Assembly: GCF_049537155.1 (NCBI RefSeq)
Contig: NZ_JBMVQZ010000005.1
Location: 124,001 to 188,000 of the forward strand
Length of the DNA: 64,000 nucleotides
Origin: Limisphaera sp049537155
GTDB taxonomy: Bacteria > Verrucomicrobiota > Verrucomicrobiia > Limisphaerales > Limisphaeraceae
Reading direction: 5' to 3'
The notes under the pieces were generated by a model that worked only from the letters and a program-made list of their open reading frames with translations, had not been told where the DNA came from and did not search any database. Positions 16,602 through 26,866 of the stretch are shown here, piece after piece; within the stretch, counting starts at the first letter, position 1; every line of letters begins with the position of its first letter. The position numbers and the translations under genes are program-made.

Positions 16602-17864
16602 ATGATTCGCGACGCCACAGAACGGTTCTGCCAGAAGGTACGGCAGAGTCTGGAAGACGGCACGTTCGTGCGGCTGGTCGTGCGCCCGGCGGCGGCCGAG
16701 GGCGCGGACGACCCGCCCCGGCGGATTCTGATCCGCTGCATCGAGCTTCACGGGCAACCGCATCTTTCGTTCACGGCCCACCACACGCGCCGGGCACGCA
16801 CTTGGAACCTGCCCCTGACGCCCGCCCTCGACTGGCTCCGCACCGAATTGAACCGGAAACCGGCCGGCGCATTCCTGGCCACCACGCGACGCGACTGGCA
16901 GTGGCAACCCACCGCCCAGGGGGCGCGTCTGATCGGGCACCCGCCCGCAGAAACCCAGCCGCCTCCGCGCACACACGACCGGCCCCGCCCCTCGCGGCTG
17001 GATGCCTCGGCCCATGACTGGCTCCGTGCCCTGGGTCTGGTGGACCAAACGGGCCGCCCCAGACCGTCGGCCGCGGACAAATACCACCAAATTGAGCGGT
17101 TCCTCGAAATCGTGGAACACCAACTTCGCGGCTGTCACTGGGTTGCCCAACCGTCCCGGGTGAATCCACCTGCTCCGCACGCCGTTGCCGATCCCACTCA
17201 GCCGACGCTGACCGTGGTGGACGCCGGTTCGGGCAAGGGCTACCTGACCTTTGCCCTGTGGCACCTGCTCAGCCGTTGCATGGGACTGCCCGTCCGGTTG
17301 CTGGGCATCGAGGCCCGGCCGGATCTGGTTCAAGCCGCCCGCGCCGTGGCCGGACAAACCGGCGCGACCGGCCTCGAATTCGTCCATGGTGACATTGCGA
17401 GGGTGGAGCTGCCCCGCTTCGACATCCTCCTGGCCCTGCACGCCTGCAACACCGCAACCGACGCGGCCCTGCTGCGCGGGATCCAAAACGGAGCCCGGCT
17501 GCTGTTGGTTGCACCCTGCTGCCATCAACAACTCCGGCCTCAACTCCGGCCGCCACCGCTCTGGCAGCCGGTCCTCCGACACGGCCTGCTGGCCGACCGG
17601 TTTGCCACCTGGTTGACGGACGCCCTCCGCGTGCTGTTCCTCGAGTGGGCCGGTTACCGGGTGCGCGTGGTGGAGTTCGTCGAATCCGGGCACACACCGA
17701 TGAACCTCCTCCTCGCAGCCACGCGGGTCCGCCCCCCGTTTGCCGATCCCGCGCGCCGCTCAAGGATCGTCCAGTTGAAGGAATCCTTCGGGATCCGAGG
17801 GCATGCCCTCGATCCGCTGTTGACGGAGTCCGGATCCGAACCATGCCTCCACCCCAGCCCATGA
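16602..17864 (+). CDS. SAM-dependent methyltransferase (METTL25/Methyltransf_32-like)
   Basis: 420 residues. The N-terminal ~150 residues form an unassigned accessory domain, with motif DKYHQIERFLEIV just before the catalytic fold. The methyltransferase domain begins VVDAGSGKGYLTFAL (near 206), the SAM-binding motif I. It continues with LLGIEARPDLV, LLALHACNTATD and VAPCCHQQL. The HACNTATD and PCCHQQ motifs are typical of the METTL25/Methyltransf_32 family, thought to act on RNA or RNA-linked substrates. Its stop overlaps an ATG of the next gene, and both are methyltransferases of putative translation-related families, suggesting a shared task. Confidence 0.75.
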   Translation: MIRDATERFCQKVRQSLEDGTFVRLVVRPAAAEGADDPPRRILIRCIELHGQPHLSFTAHHTRRARTWNLPLTPALDWLRTELNRKPAGAFLATTRRDWQWQPTAQGARLIGHPPAETQPPPRTHDRPRPSRLDASAHDWLRALGLVDQTGRPRPSAADKYHQIERFLEIVEHQLRGCHWVAQPSRVNPPAPHAVADPTQPTLTVVDAGSGKGYLTFALWHLLSRCMGLPVRLLGIEARPDLVQAARAVAGQTGATGLEFVHGDIARVELPRFDILLALHACNTATDAALLRGIQNGARLLLVAPCCHQQLRPQLRPPPLWQPVLRHGLLADRFATWLTDALRVLFLEWAGYRVRVVEFVESGHTPMNLLLAATRVRPPFADPARRSRIVQLKESFGIRGHALDPLLTESGSEPCLHPSP

Positions 17865-18898
17865 TCCCCGAGCCCCACGTGGACTGGCAGGCCCTCCAAC
17901 GGTTGCGATCGGTTTTCCTGGAAGCGCGGCCGCCCGTGAGCGACTACTGGCGATCGGAAACGGACCTGGCCAGTTACGACGCCACCTTTGCCCAGCGAAT
18001 CGGGTGGAAATGGGACTTTGTGTTGGATGAACTGCGCCGGCGAGGCTGGGAACCTCCGGCGGGCGAAATCCTCGACTGGGGCTGCGGCACAGGGGTGGCC
18101 GCGCGGGCCTTCCTCGACCATCACGGCCTGCAGCGCGTCACAAGGCTCTGGTATTGGGACCGGTCCGCGCTCGCCCGCGGTTTCGCCGTCCGGCGTGCCC
18201 GCGAGAAATACCCCGCGCTGGAGGTGCAGGCAGGTCTGCCGGAGGCGCCCGCGGTCCTGCTGCTCAGTCACGTGTTGGGCGAGTTGACTCCCGGGCAGAC
18301 GGAGTCCCTGCTGGACCTGGTCCAGCGCGCCACCGCCACCATCTGGGTCGAACCCGGCACCTACGAAGCCAGTCTGACCCTCATTGCCATTCGCGAACGA
18401 TTGCGCACCCGTCTTCACGTCGTGGCCCCCTGCCTGCATCGCGAACGCTGCGGCATCCTCAGCCCGGGCAACGAACCCCATTGGTGCCATCACTTCGCCC
18501 CTTCGCCACCGGAGGTTTACAGCGACCCGTTCTGGGGAAAATTCGCTCATGAAATGAACATTGACCTGCGCAGCCTGGCACTCAGTTTCCTGGTCCTGGA
18601 CCGGCGCCCGGTGCCGGCCCCACCGCCGGGAAGCGTCCGGGTCCTGGGCCGACCCCGCGTGTACAAACCCGAGGCGCTCCTGCTGGCCTGCGATCCCACG
18701 GGCGTGCGGGATTACCGGCTGAGCCGCCGCACCCTGCCGGAAACCTTCCAAAGGCTCAAGAAAGGCCAGTGGGACATCCTCCAAGTCTGGCAGCGAACCG
18801 GCGACGAGGTTACCCGGGTCGAACCGTTCCCCGCTCCCGGCCAGCCGCCCGGCAAACCGTCCCGAACCTCCGAGACCACACACGGCCACCAAACCTGA
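17843..18898 (+). CDS. Rsm22-like methyltransferase
   Basis: 351 residues from the ATG at 17843, with GGAG 14 bases upstream. An ATG at 17861 forms an ATGA overlap with the previous gene and is an alternative start. The SAM motif is ILDWGCGTGVAARAF. It is followed by VLLLSHVLGEL and by a Cys/His cluster PCLHRERCGILSPGNEPHWCHHF, where the family has a conserved cysteine motif (C...C...WCHF) that can carry an iron-sulfur cluster. Rsm22 proteins work with the small ribosomal subunit. The C-terminal KPEALLLACDPTGVRDY is family-like. Enzymatic activity is inferred. Confidence 0.75.
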   Translation: MPPPQPMIPEPHVDWQALQRLRSVFLEARPPVSDYWRSETDLASYDATFAQRIGWKWDFVLDELRRRGWEPPAGEILDWGCGTGVAARAFLDHHGLQRVTRLWYWDRSALARGFAVRRAREKYPALEVQAGLPEAPAVLLLSHVLGELTPGQTESLLDLVQRATATIWVEPGTYEASLTLIAIRERLRTRLHVVAPCLHRERCGILSPGNEPHWCHHFAPSPPEVYSDPFWGKFAHEMNIDLRSLALSFLVLDRRPVPAPPPGSVRVLGRPRVYKPEALLLACDPTGVRDYRLSRRTLPETFQRLKKGQWDILQVWQRTGDEVTRVEPFPAPGQPPGKPSRTSETTHGHQT

Positions 18899-18955
18899 CC
18901 ACCCCCACGCTCGACGGACCGCGCCGGGCGCACACCGGACCATCGGCCGCACCGG

Positions 18956-21900
18956 TCACGGAGCCAGCCGGACCCGGTAGTAGGCACGTGCCGGCGGCGG
19001 ATTCGTGTCCGTCCAGACAAACGGCGGCACCGGGGCAAGGTTGGTGACCACGGGCTGCCAGACCGCCTCCAACAAATCTTCCGCACGCTCGATCACGTAA
19101 TCGGGGCCCTCGTCACCCGTGACTTCAAAGCGCAGCCCTTCCACGCTCCAGCCCCGCACATGCAGCTCGGGCAGCCTCGGAAGCGTGACCGTGATATGGA
19201 AGCTCTGCGTGGCACCCCGCGCGGGCGTGCCGTCGTCCATCACCGACCAGCGAACCTCGTAAGTCTGTCCGGCATCGGCCATTCCGGGACGCCACCGGAA
19301 GGTGGCCCTGCTCGCATCCCAGGTCGCTCCCCGTGGTGCGCTCAAAAGGGTAAAGACCAGATTCTGCAGCGGCAGGTCCGGATCGGTGGCCTGCGCCGTG
19401 ATTGCCACCGTCTGGCCGGCCCGCACGGTGCGATCCGCCTGCGCCACCAACACGGGCGGCTCGTTCACCTCCGACACGGTGAGGGTCACCGATTGCGTTG
19501 CGCTCGCCGGCGGCTCTCCATCGTCCGTCACCCGTACCGTCACGAAGTAAGTGCCCGGTCCCTGCACCTCAGACGGCGTCCAACTCAGCCGCCCGGAAAC
19601 CGGATCCACTGTCAGACCGGCCGGCGCACCGGCATCCAGCGAGAAAACCAACCCCTGCGGCGGTTGATCAGGATCGGTGGCACGAATTTGGTAACTCCAT
19701 GGCTGATTCTCGGGCAGGGTCATGGCCGGGAGAGGATCCAGCACCGGTGGATCGTTCACCTCCCGGACGATGATCCGGAAGGATCGGGCGTCGCTGAGGG
19801 ATGGCGAGCCGTTGTCGGTCACGCGTACGGTCACCACGTACACGCCCGGGCCCTGCGTCTCGGACGGGATCCAGTTGAACACACCGTTCGTGGAGACGGT
19901 GGCGCCTTCGGGCGCACCGGAATCCAGGCTGAACGACAGGGTTTGACCGGGGAGGTCCGGATCCGTCGCGGTGACCGTAAAGGTGAGCAGGCGACCTTCG
20001 TCAGCGGTCCGGTCGGGCAGCGGATCCAATACCGGCGGGCGATTCGTCTCGTTTGCCCGATTCGGCGCGCGCGGGGTGGGAACCGCCAGTCGCATGATCG
20101 AACCCCCGCCATCCGGGATGCGCCCCTCCGACACGTCGGTCTCCTGCGGGCCGAATGTCACCGCGTCCACCAGCGTGCCGTCCGGTCCATGAAGGCCGAT
20201 GGCCTCGCCCGACCGACTGAGCGCAAAGTTCACGTGCAGGTCCGGCCGGTCGTTCCGGTTCTGACCCGATTCGTTGTCCGCCCACACCAACAGATGGCCC
20301 CGCGGCGGGATGACGTACTGTCCATTGTCCGGAATCCGGTATTTGAAACGGTTGGTCAGGTCATCCGTCAGGTAATAACCGCCCAGATCCACCGGCACGT
20401 CCCCGGCATTGTAGAGCTCGAACCAGTCCTCGTACTGTCCGTCGGCCGGATCGGCCAGGGTGACGGCATTGTCAGCCATCCACTCGTTGATGAAAACAGG
20501 CACCGGCAGACTCGCCGGATTGTTGGAAGCACCGGGCGTGGGAATGGTGAAAACGCGGCGGCCGCTGATCCGCCCGTCCGGATAACTTCCGTAACTGCGG
20601 CCCAGACTGGCAAGATCATAACGAAGGTAGTCCAGCACCTGGGTGCGCGTCCCGCTCACCTGCACCACCGCCACCAGACCGCTTCCCGGGCCGATGCGGA
20701 AACTGGTGTGCCACTCGTTCGGCGTTGACTCGCCGGGTTCCCCATCCAGCCACACCCGCACAAACGCTCCGGGCGAAAGAACCGCGCTCCCGGGAAAGGC
20801 CCAGAAGGTGGGCTGCGCCAGGTTGGTCGTCAGGTAAAACCCGGCCAGACTCACCGGGTTGCTCCCGCCGTTGAAGAGCTCCAACCAGGGATCGTAATCA
20901 CCCGCAGTATCCGCCACGGCATTCGTCACGGCCGGATCGTTCCACGGCAAAATCTCGTTGAGCCATACCGTCGGGAACGGCGGGAGAGTCGCCTCCACGG
21001 AATTCGGACCGCCGGGCGTGGCCAATGCCCGGCCCCCGCCCGTGCCCGAGGGCACCACCTCCAATCGCATGGCCCAGACGACGTCGCTGCTGGAGGGGCT
21101 CGTCTGATGCACCTCGACGGCCAGAACGTTGGTTCCACGAACCAGCGCGGTGGCCGGCACGACGAAAGGCCCTTCGATGACCGCCTCCCCCACGACGCGG
21201 GCGGCGAGAGTCGAGTACGTCGGCACGCCCTCCGGCATGCCGAGCCGGAAGATCTCCTGGCCGTTGAGGTACACCACCGCGCCATCGTCGAGCAGTGTGT
21301 CCAGCCTGAGTTCGACACCGGTGAGAGGTCCGTCGTAGGTGAAGGATGTCCGGAAATAGAAAGCCGTGCGGCCGCTGTCGTTGGCCAGAGGCGTGCGGAT
21401 CGGTTCCGGCAGGCAGTTGCACTCCTCGTCGGCCAGCACCGCGGCCCCCACCGGCCACGCACGGTCGTCATAGGCCGGCTGCCTCCAGTTCACACCGTCC
21501 AGGTTGTCGGTCTGGTTGTAGCGCCACGAGGCATTCCAATCCACGACCCTCACCGGGGCGGGCAGGTTCGTATCCGGCCCCACGGCCGCCCAGTTGGCCA
21601 CGCGGTCGTTGTCCTGCCAGCAATCCACCAGTTGCAGCGAGGGACCCTGCCCGTCGGCCGCCACCGGCCACGGCGGATCGTCGTCGTACGTGACCTCGTC
21701 AATGACCTCGTCCTGTTCGGGGGTGGCGCCGGGTCGGATCAGCGCGATGCGTTCGCCCCCACGGTCGAAGCTCCCTGCAAAGACACCCCCGATCGGGATG
21801 TGCAGTCCGTAGGTGCGGGCGAACATCTCCGGATCGCGCACCAGAACAAGGTAGGCGCCCGGTTCAAGGATCGTCCCCGGCGGCAACGTCGCGTCCAGCC

Positions 21901-24900
21901 CGCTGACGCGCCAGCCGGACAGATCGTACGCCGTGTTGGTGGAGAGATTGCGCAGCTCCAGAAACTCCGCTCCGGGGATCGCCGGGTTGTACATGATCTC
22001 GTGAACGATCACCCGCCCTTGCGGGGGCTCGACCGTGCCGGTGAATGTGATGTTCAGCAGGTTCGACGTACCCGCCACAGCTTGACCTTTGTTGTTCCAG
22101 CCCTGCAAGACCAGTCGGTTCACACCCGGCTGAAGCGCCAGCCGGATCGTCCAGTTGGTCAGCGTGCTCCAGATGGGCTGGACGGGCAGGCCATTGATCG
22201 TGAGGGTGGCCACCGTGATGGGTGCCTTTCCGCTGATCGTCACCAGATTCCGGTTGGTCACAAATGAGGTCGGACTCGTGAGGCTGAACGGCGAAGCCAC
22301 GTTGACCAACTGACTCAGGATGTAATTGCGGCGTGCAGCCGCATAGTCCTTGAGTCCCTGGGGCGACTCCGGTCCCACCCCCGCGGCCAGCAGTCCGTTG
22401 TAGACACGATCCACGCGCGCGGCAAAAGTGCCCGAAGCCAGCGGCCCGCTGATGGCGTCCTCGAACGCCCGCCAATACGCCCGCTGAAACTCGGGAAAGT
22501 CTCGGAAACGATCGAGCACCGGTTCGTTGCTGCCGAACAGCGCCTGGTTCGGCCCCGTGCCCCCCACGTGAAACACAAAGTCAATGTCCCACGGCAGCAG
22601 GACCCACGGCCCCCGCTCGGGCTTGTAAGCATACATGTTCTTGCCCCGGGCAAAGCCGTAACTGTCCCAGTTCCCCACAATCCGTTCCATGGCCAGAATG
22701 CGCATCCATTCCTCGACGTCCACCAGGGTCGTCACGCTCGAGCGATACGGCTCCGGCTGGGTGGCGTTCATGGCATCCACCAGGGTGAACAGGTTGGTGA
22801 AGTTGTTGGCCGACTCCCGCACCGCACGCGGCCGCCAGTTCCAGCGGTACCGCGCCACCTTTTTCTTCCCGCCGCTGGTGGTGAAAACCTCCAGGGTGGC
22901 ATCCACGTTGTTGAGTTTGTTGTCGCCGGAATCGTCGAATTCGAACCAGTCCTCGATCTTGTGCAGACTGCCGGCGTCATCGTCCGGGAAAAACTGCGCG
23001 ATCACATCCCGATTCGGTTGCTGGGCGTCCTCGTAGACGTTTCCGCGCTGCACGCCGTTGAGGAAAACCCGGATGTGCCGCCGGTGTAGATAGGGTGCCC
23101 CGAGCTTGCGTCCGATCCAGAAGGCCGTCTGCTCTCCCTGATAGGTGGGGTCGCTCTGCAGATTCCCCACCGTGGCCAGCACGAAATCGTCCGTCCCCAG
23201 CACCAGATCGTCCTTGGGCAGGTTCAACTCGTAATCGCACAGGTTGCCCAGTGGTCCGCTGTAGCCCGGTGTGTGCCACGGACTGCCGCTGTAGAGTGTG
23301 CCTGCGTTGTAAACCACGCGGCTGTCGGCATACACAAACGTGCAGTCAAGGGGATGATTGCTTTGTTTCTCGCGGCTCGCCCATCGGTCCAGCGTCTGCC
23401 GGGTCACCCAGATGCGGTAACTGGCCAGCTTCGGCGAGGAGGCGGGCTCGCCGAACCGCACCAGGCACTCCCGCCCGGGCGCATCCTCCGGAAACCGGCG
23501 TGCCCGGGGAGGGTTCCCCGCGTCCTGGGCTTCGATGTGGAAAGCCACCAGCCGAGCCGCGGCCTGTCCCGGGATGTCGGCCGAAAAGAACCCCGCGCCG
23601 CGGTAGCTCATGGGTACCGAGATGAAATTGGTGTCCGGATCCACACGGTAGCGCAGCGTGGCACCCGCGATGCCGTCCGGATCCTCCAACCGCGCCACCA
23701 CGGTCACCGTTTGTCCGGGCGCGGGCAGCACGGGCCAGTGTCGAACCCCGGTGATGGAAGGGCCCACATTGTCTCGAGATTGCGTGTTGGCACGACCGGG
23801 TGTGCCCATGGCAGCCGTCGTGAGCGTGGTGCCCGTGGCTTCCAACCAGTTGCCCCACAACCGCAGCAGGATCTCCGGATGCCCCTTCAACCATCGCACC
23901 CGCGCGCGGAGGGTTACCACGCTGCCCTCACTCAGCGTTTGAGTCAGAGGGGCCCGGACGCGATTGGCCCCCGTGTCGCCGCGGTCCGATGCCACCAGGT
24001 GGAGGCAACCACCCTGAAACCCTCCCTGGGGCTCCCATCGGGTGTCCTGATGCGTGCCCTGCCAAAACCAGCCGTCCGCACCACCGTCGAAAGTGCCATT
24101 GGGGACGACATTCCCTCCGCCCTGCGGAATCACTTCGACATTGTCCACCAGACATTCGCCGGCGCCCAACAAAAGAATCTGGACCTGACTGGGCGGCGCC
24201 ATGGCCCCCCGATCAAGCACGCCCGTGTGTTCGATGACGGTCCAGCCGGATTTGCCCGTTTCGTCGCTGTCGGCCCAGGCCGCCGGCAGATGCCCGTCCA
24301 CTCGCGGGTCGGTTCGTTCGAGGCTGCTGCCGCCGCCGTCGGCCCACCGTCCCCATCGGCCGCCGTCGCGATAGGCGACCTCGTCCACGGTGATGTGGAT
24401 GAGGTTGGTGACCACCACCCCGAACTCGTTTGTCGAGACGAGATCGTCCGGCATCTGCAGGCGCACCACGTCGCCGCCATTGCCCAGGCGCCCGGAATAA
24501 TCGCCCAGGATCCGCGCAGGATCGAGGTTGGTGTGGACCGACCGCAAACGGGCCGCGTCCCGGGCCACCACCAGATACCCACCCGCAGAAAGGGTCACGC
24601 CCGGCGGGAAGTCGAAGGTAATGCCGCCCCGCAATCGCCACCCGCCCAGGTCCACGGCCTGACTCCCGCGGTTGTGCAGCTCGATGAACTCCTCGTCGTC
24701 GTCTTCCGTCACGGGGTGGTAATACAGCTCGTTGATCACGATCGAACCGGAGCGCGGTCGGGCATTGGCCTGTCCGGGCGTGGGTTGTTCGAGCCGCCGG
24801 AACCCCGGTGCGCCGTCGGGAAACCGGCCGAGCGGCACCCCGTTTTGTTGAGCGTCAAAGCGCAAGGCATCCAGCACCCGGGAACCATCCGGCGCGATCA

Positions 24901-26866
24901 GGTACACCGTCTCACCCGCGGCACTCAGAGCGAAACCCAGTTGAAGTTCATCGGCCGCCCACCAGCCCAACGGCGGGATGACGGTCCCGACCGGAATGCG
25001 ATACTTGTTGGTGGCGGGATCGTCCGTCAGGACGCACCCGCTCAAATCCACGGCATTCGTGCCGTAATTGAACAGTTCGATGAAATCCAGCCACGGCGCG
25101 TCGGTGTGGGCCAGAATCTCGTTGATCCGCACGGTGCGCCACCGATGAGGCACCGAGGCGTCCCGTGCCCCTGGGGAACCTCCCATGCGGTCGCTGGCGG
25201 CCCATGCCTGTGGATCGGCCTCGCCGTATGAAGGCCGCACCAGCACCAGGGAATGACCCGCCCCGTCGGCAGCCACGGGCCACGGATTTTCATCGTCGTA
25301 GTTCACCTCCAGCAGCACCGCACCCAGTTCGTCTCGCAGCCGGATCCGCCCGCCACCGTTCGGCAGGACATTGCCGGGCTCGGCCCCCGGCCGGGTCATG
25401 GGCCCCAACACGCCGGCCAGACCATACACCGCCTGTACATCGGCGGGATTCGCCGCCACCACCAAGTACCCGCCGGCCGGGATCGTCGTGCCGGGAGGGA
25501 ATACAAATTCCACATCGCCGCTGAGCCGGTACCCGCCCAACTCCTCCGCCCACAGCCCGGAATTATACAACTCGATGAACTCCAGGTTCCTCCCGTCAGG
25601 CCGGTTTGTCGGATGGTACAGGATTTCCGTGATGGCCAGCGCCGTCCTGCGACTCGACGGCCCCGGCGGCTCGGCAGGCCCCTGCACGAGGTCCATGTCC
25701 AAGGGCGTATAGGTTACGGTGAATGCCATCTGGCTGTTGGGCGCAATCGTGTTGGGAACTTCGGCACGGTCCCGCACATTGTTGACGGTGAGAGTGTGGG
25801 AGGATCCCGCAGCCAGCGGGGTCGTGCGCAAAGCCACGGTCGCCGAATCCGCCAGCAGGATCACACCCTGCACCGTCACACCGGCATCGAGACGGTAGTT
25901 CGACGGATTCGCAGCGGTCACCGGATCCACCGGCTCCGAAAACACGACCGTCAGGAGCGAGGGATCCCCGAGGTTTCGCACCGCAGCCAGTGTGGGCGGG
26001 TTGGTATCGGCAAGCACCGTCAACCGCGCCGGGGCGCTGTTGCTCCACCCCATGGCGTTGGTCACGAAACAAACAAACACGCTCCCGTTGTCGGCCCGGC
26101 GGACGGGACCCCACACCAGCACATTTCCCGTGGCCCCCGGCAGGTTGGTGCCATCGCGTTTCCACTGGTACAGCGCCCCGAGCGATCGGGCCAGTTCCAC
26201 GCTGAAGATTGCCGTCTGACCCTCCACCACGGTCACGTTGGTGGGTTGACGCGTGAAAACCGGCGGGTTCAGCCCGTATGGCACGCAACGGGAGGCTGGA
26301 ATGGGTTCCTCGATCGTACCGTCCGGCAACCGCCACCGCACGGCCAGGTTGTCCCCGCCCCATCCCTCCTTCATCAACGCCTCGATGTAGTACCGCCTCC
26401 CCGCTGTCAGCGGGATCAGGGCGGATCTCTGGCCCGGCTCGCGCGACCAGTCCCGGGGCGGCGTCCATCCCACCACCTCCGCGATCAGGCGCTTGTTGGC
26501 CGGGCTTTCGTCGGTGCTGAGGTACAGTTGCGAGGCGTCGTCACTGGCAATCCAGAACCTGTAGTTCCCGCTTGCGGGCGGGATGATCAGGGCCTGAAGC
26601 CGCTGGCCGTACTGTTCGTAGACGTCCGTGGGCGTCTCGAACGCGTTGGTCAGGATTTCTTCAAAGGTCGGGCTGTCGGGAAACCCCGGGGCATTGGTCA
26701 AGTCGGCCACGGTCAGCCCGGGACCGATGTCGAGCCAGACCTGCCGCAGGATCCCGTTGATGCTTTGAGCGCCGAGCGACCCCGCCACGCCCGCAATCAC
26801 CGCTACCAGTCCCAGCCATGCCCTTCCGTTCCGCCGGGATTGCCGATGCTCATTCATGGTTGACAT
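18956..26866 (-). CDS. Giant secreted PA14/LTD/CotH protein
   Basis: 2,636 residues from the ATG at 26866. Signal peptide about 13-33. Approximate domains: PA14 40-195 (sugar binding), Ig-like 204-285, Big-like 289-395, LTD at 409, 579 and 704 (ITEILYHP, VRINEILAHT, VINELYYHP), a jelly-roll-like segment about 905, CotH-type kinase 1145-1500 (ASYRIWVTRQT; GNWDSYGFARGKN; LPWDID), LTD at 1619, a second binding module about 1745-1900, LTD at 1967 and 2122, then three He_PIG/cadherin-like repeats from 2275, 2369 and 2469. The last 60 residues (YVIERAEDL...YYRVRL) recur at the ends of many Verrucomicrobiota exported proteins. CotH enzymes phosphorylate proteins; target unknown. Probably cell-surface. 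Confidence 0.85.
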   Translation of the reverse strand: MSTMNEHRQSRRNGRAWLGLVAVIAGVAGSLGAQSINGILRQVWLDIGPGLTVADLTNAPGFPDSPTFEEILTNAFETPTDVYEQYGQRLQALIIPPASGNYRFWIASDDASQLYLSTDESPANKRLIAEVVGWTPPRDWSREPGQRSALIPLTAGRRYYIEALMKEGWGGDNLAVRWRLPDGTIEEPIPASRCVPYGLNPPVFTRQPTNVTVVEGQTAIFSVELARSLGALYQWKRDGTNLPGATGNVLVWGPVRRADNGSVFVCFVTNAMGWSNSAPARLTVLADTNPPTLAAVRNLGDPSLLTVVFSEPVDPVTAANPSNYRLDAGVTVQGVILLADSATVALRTTPLAAGSSHTLTVNNVRDRAEVPNTIAPNSQMAFTVTYTPLDMDLVQGPAEPPGPSSRRTALAITEILYHPTNRPDGRNLEFIELYNSGLWAEELGGYRLSGDVEFVFPPGTTIPAGGYLVVAANPADVQAVYGLAGVLGPMTRPGAEPGNVLPNGGGRIRLRDELGAVLLEVNYDDENPWPVAADGAGHSLVLVRPSYGEADPQAWAASDRMGGSPGARDASVPHRWRTVRINEILAHTDAPWLDFIELFNYGTNAVDLSGCVLTDDPATNKYRIPVGTVIPPLGWWAADELQLGFALSAAGETVYLIAPDGSRVLDALRFDAQQNGVPLGRFPDGAPGFRRLEQPTPGQANARPRSGSIVINELYYHPVTEDDDEEFIELHNRGSQAVDLGGWRLRGGITFDFPPGVTLSAGGYLVVARDAARLRSVHTNLDPARILGDYSGRLGNGGDVVRLQMPDDLVSTNEFGVVVTNLIHITVDEVAYRDGGRWGRWADGGGSSLERTDPRVDGHLPAAWADSDETGKSGWTVIEHTGVLDRGAMAPPSQVQILLLGAGECLVDNVEVIPQGGGNVVPNGTFDGGADGWFWQGTHQDTRWEPQGGFQGGCLHLVASDRGDTGANRVRAPLTQTLSEGSVVTLRARVRWLKGHPEILLRLWGNWLEATGTTLTTAAMGTPGRANTQSRDNVGPSITGVRHWPVLPAPGQTVTVVARLEDPDGIAGATLRYRVDPDTNFISVPMSYRGAGFFSADIPGQAAARLVAFHIEAQDAGNPPRARRFPEDAPGRECLVRFGEPASSPKLASYRIWVTRQTLDRWASREKQSNHPLDCTFVYADSRVVYNAGTLYSGSPWHTPGYSGPLGNLCDYELNLPKDDLVLGTDDFVLATVGNLQSDPTYQGEQTAFWIGRKLGAPYLHRRHIRVFLNGVQRGNVYEDAQQPNRDVIAQFFPDDDAGSLHKIEDWFEFDDSGDNKLNNVDATLEVFTTSGGKKKVARYRWNWRPRAVRESANNFTNLFTLVDAMNATQPEPYRSSVTTLVDVEEWMRILAMERIVGNWDSYGFARGKNMYAYKPERGPWVLLPWDIDFVFHVGGTGPNQALFGSNEPVLDRFRDFPEFQRAYWRAFEDAISGPLASGTFAARVDRVYNGLLAAGVGPESPQGLKDYAAARRNYILSQLVNVASPFSLTSPTSFVTNRNLVTISGKAPITVATLTINGLPVQPIWSTLTNWTIRLALQPGVNRLVLQGWNNKGQAVAGTSNLLNITFTGTVEPPQGRVIVHEIMYNPAIPGAEFLELRNLSTNTAYDLSGWRVSGLDATLPPGTILEPGAYLVLVRDPEMFARTYGLHIPIGGVFAGSFDRGGERIALIRPGATPEQDEVIDEVTYDDDPPWPVAADGQGPSLQLVDCWQDNDRVANWAAVGPDTNLPAPVRVVDWNASWRYNQTDNLDGVNWRQPAYDDRAWPVGAAVLADEECNCLPEPIRTPLANDSGRTAFYFRTSFTYDGPLTGVELRLDTLLDDGAVVYLNGQEIFRLGMPEGVPTYSTLAARVVGEAVIEGPFVVPATALVRGTNVLAVEVHQTSPSSSDVVWAMRLEVVPSGTGGGRALATPGGPNSVEATLPPFPTVWLNEILPWNDPAVTNAVADTAGDYDPWLELFNGGSNPVSLAGFYLTTNLAQPTFWAFPGSAVLSPGAFVRVWLDGEPGESTPNEWHTSFRIGPGSGLVAVVQVSGTRTQVLDYLRYDLASLGRSYGSYPDGRISGRRVFTIPTPGASNNPASLPVPVFINEWMADNAVTLADPADGQYEDWFELYNAGDVPVDLGGYYLTDDLTNRFKYRIPDNGQYVIPPRGHLLVWADNESGQNRNDRPDLHVNFALSRSGEAIGLHGPDGTLVDAVTFGPQETDVSEGRIPDGGGSIMRLAVPTPRAPNRANETNRPPVLDPLPDRTADEGRLLTFTVTATDPDLPGQTLSFSLDSGAPEGATVSTNGVFNWIPSETQGPGVYVVTVRVTDNGSPSLSDARSFRIIVREVNDPPVLDPLPAMTLPENQPWSYQIRATDPDQPPQGLVFSLDAGAPAGLTVDPVSGRLSWTPSEVQGPGTYFVTVRVTDDGEPPASATQSVTLTVSEVNEPPVLVAQADRTVRAGQTVAITAQATDPDLPLQNLVFTLLSAPRGATWDASRATFRWRPGMADAGQTYEVRWSVMDDGTPARGATQSFHITVTLPRLPELHVRGWSVEGLRFEVTGDEGPDYVIERAEDLLEAVWQPVVTNLAPVPPFVWTDTNPPPARAYYRVRLAP
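19459..20060 (-). repeat. Three tandem He_PIG/cadherin-like repeats within the giant gene
   Basis: Repeated units of about 95-100 codons each begin with PPVLDPLP or PPVLVAQA, continue with TDPDLP or TDPDQP, and, in two of the three, then VTVRVTD. They are coding repeats, presumably spacing the surface domains. Confidence 0.7.

Noticed and set aside
19459..20060. CRISPR-like spacing of repeated DNA
   Set aside because: The repeats are 95-100 codons long and code for He_PIG/cadherin-like domains.
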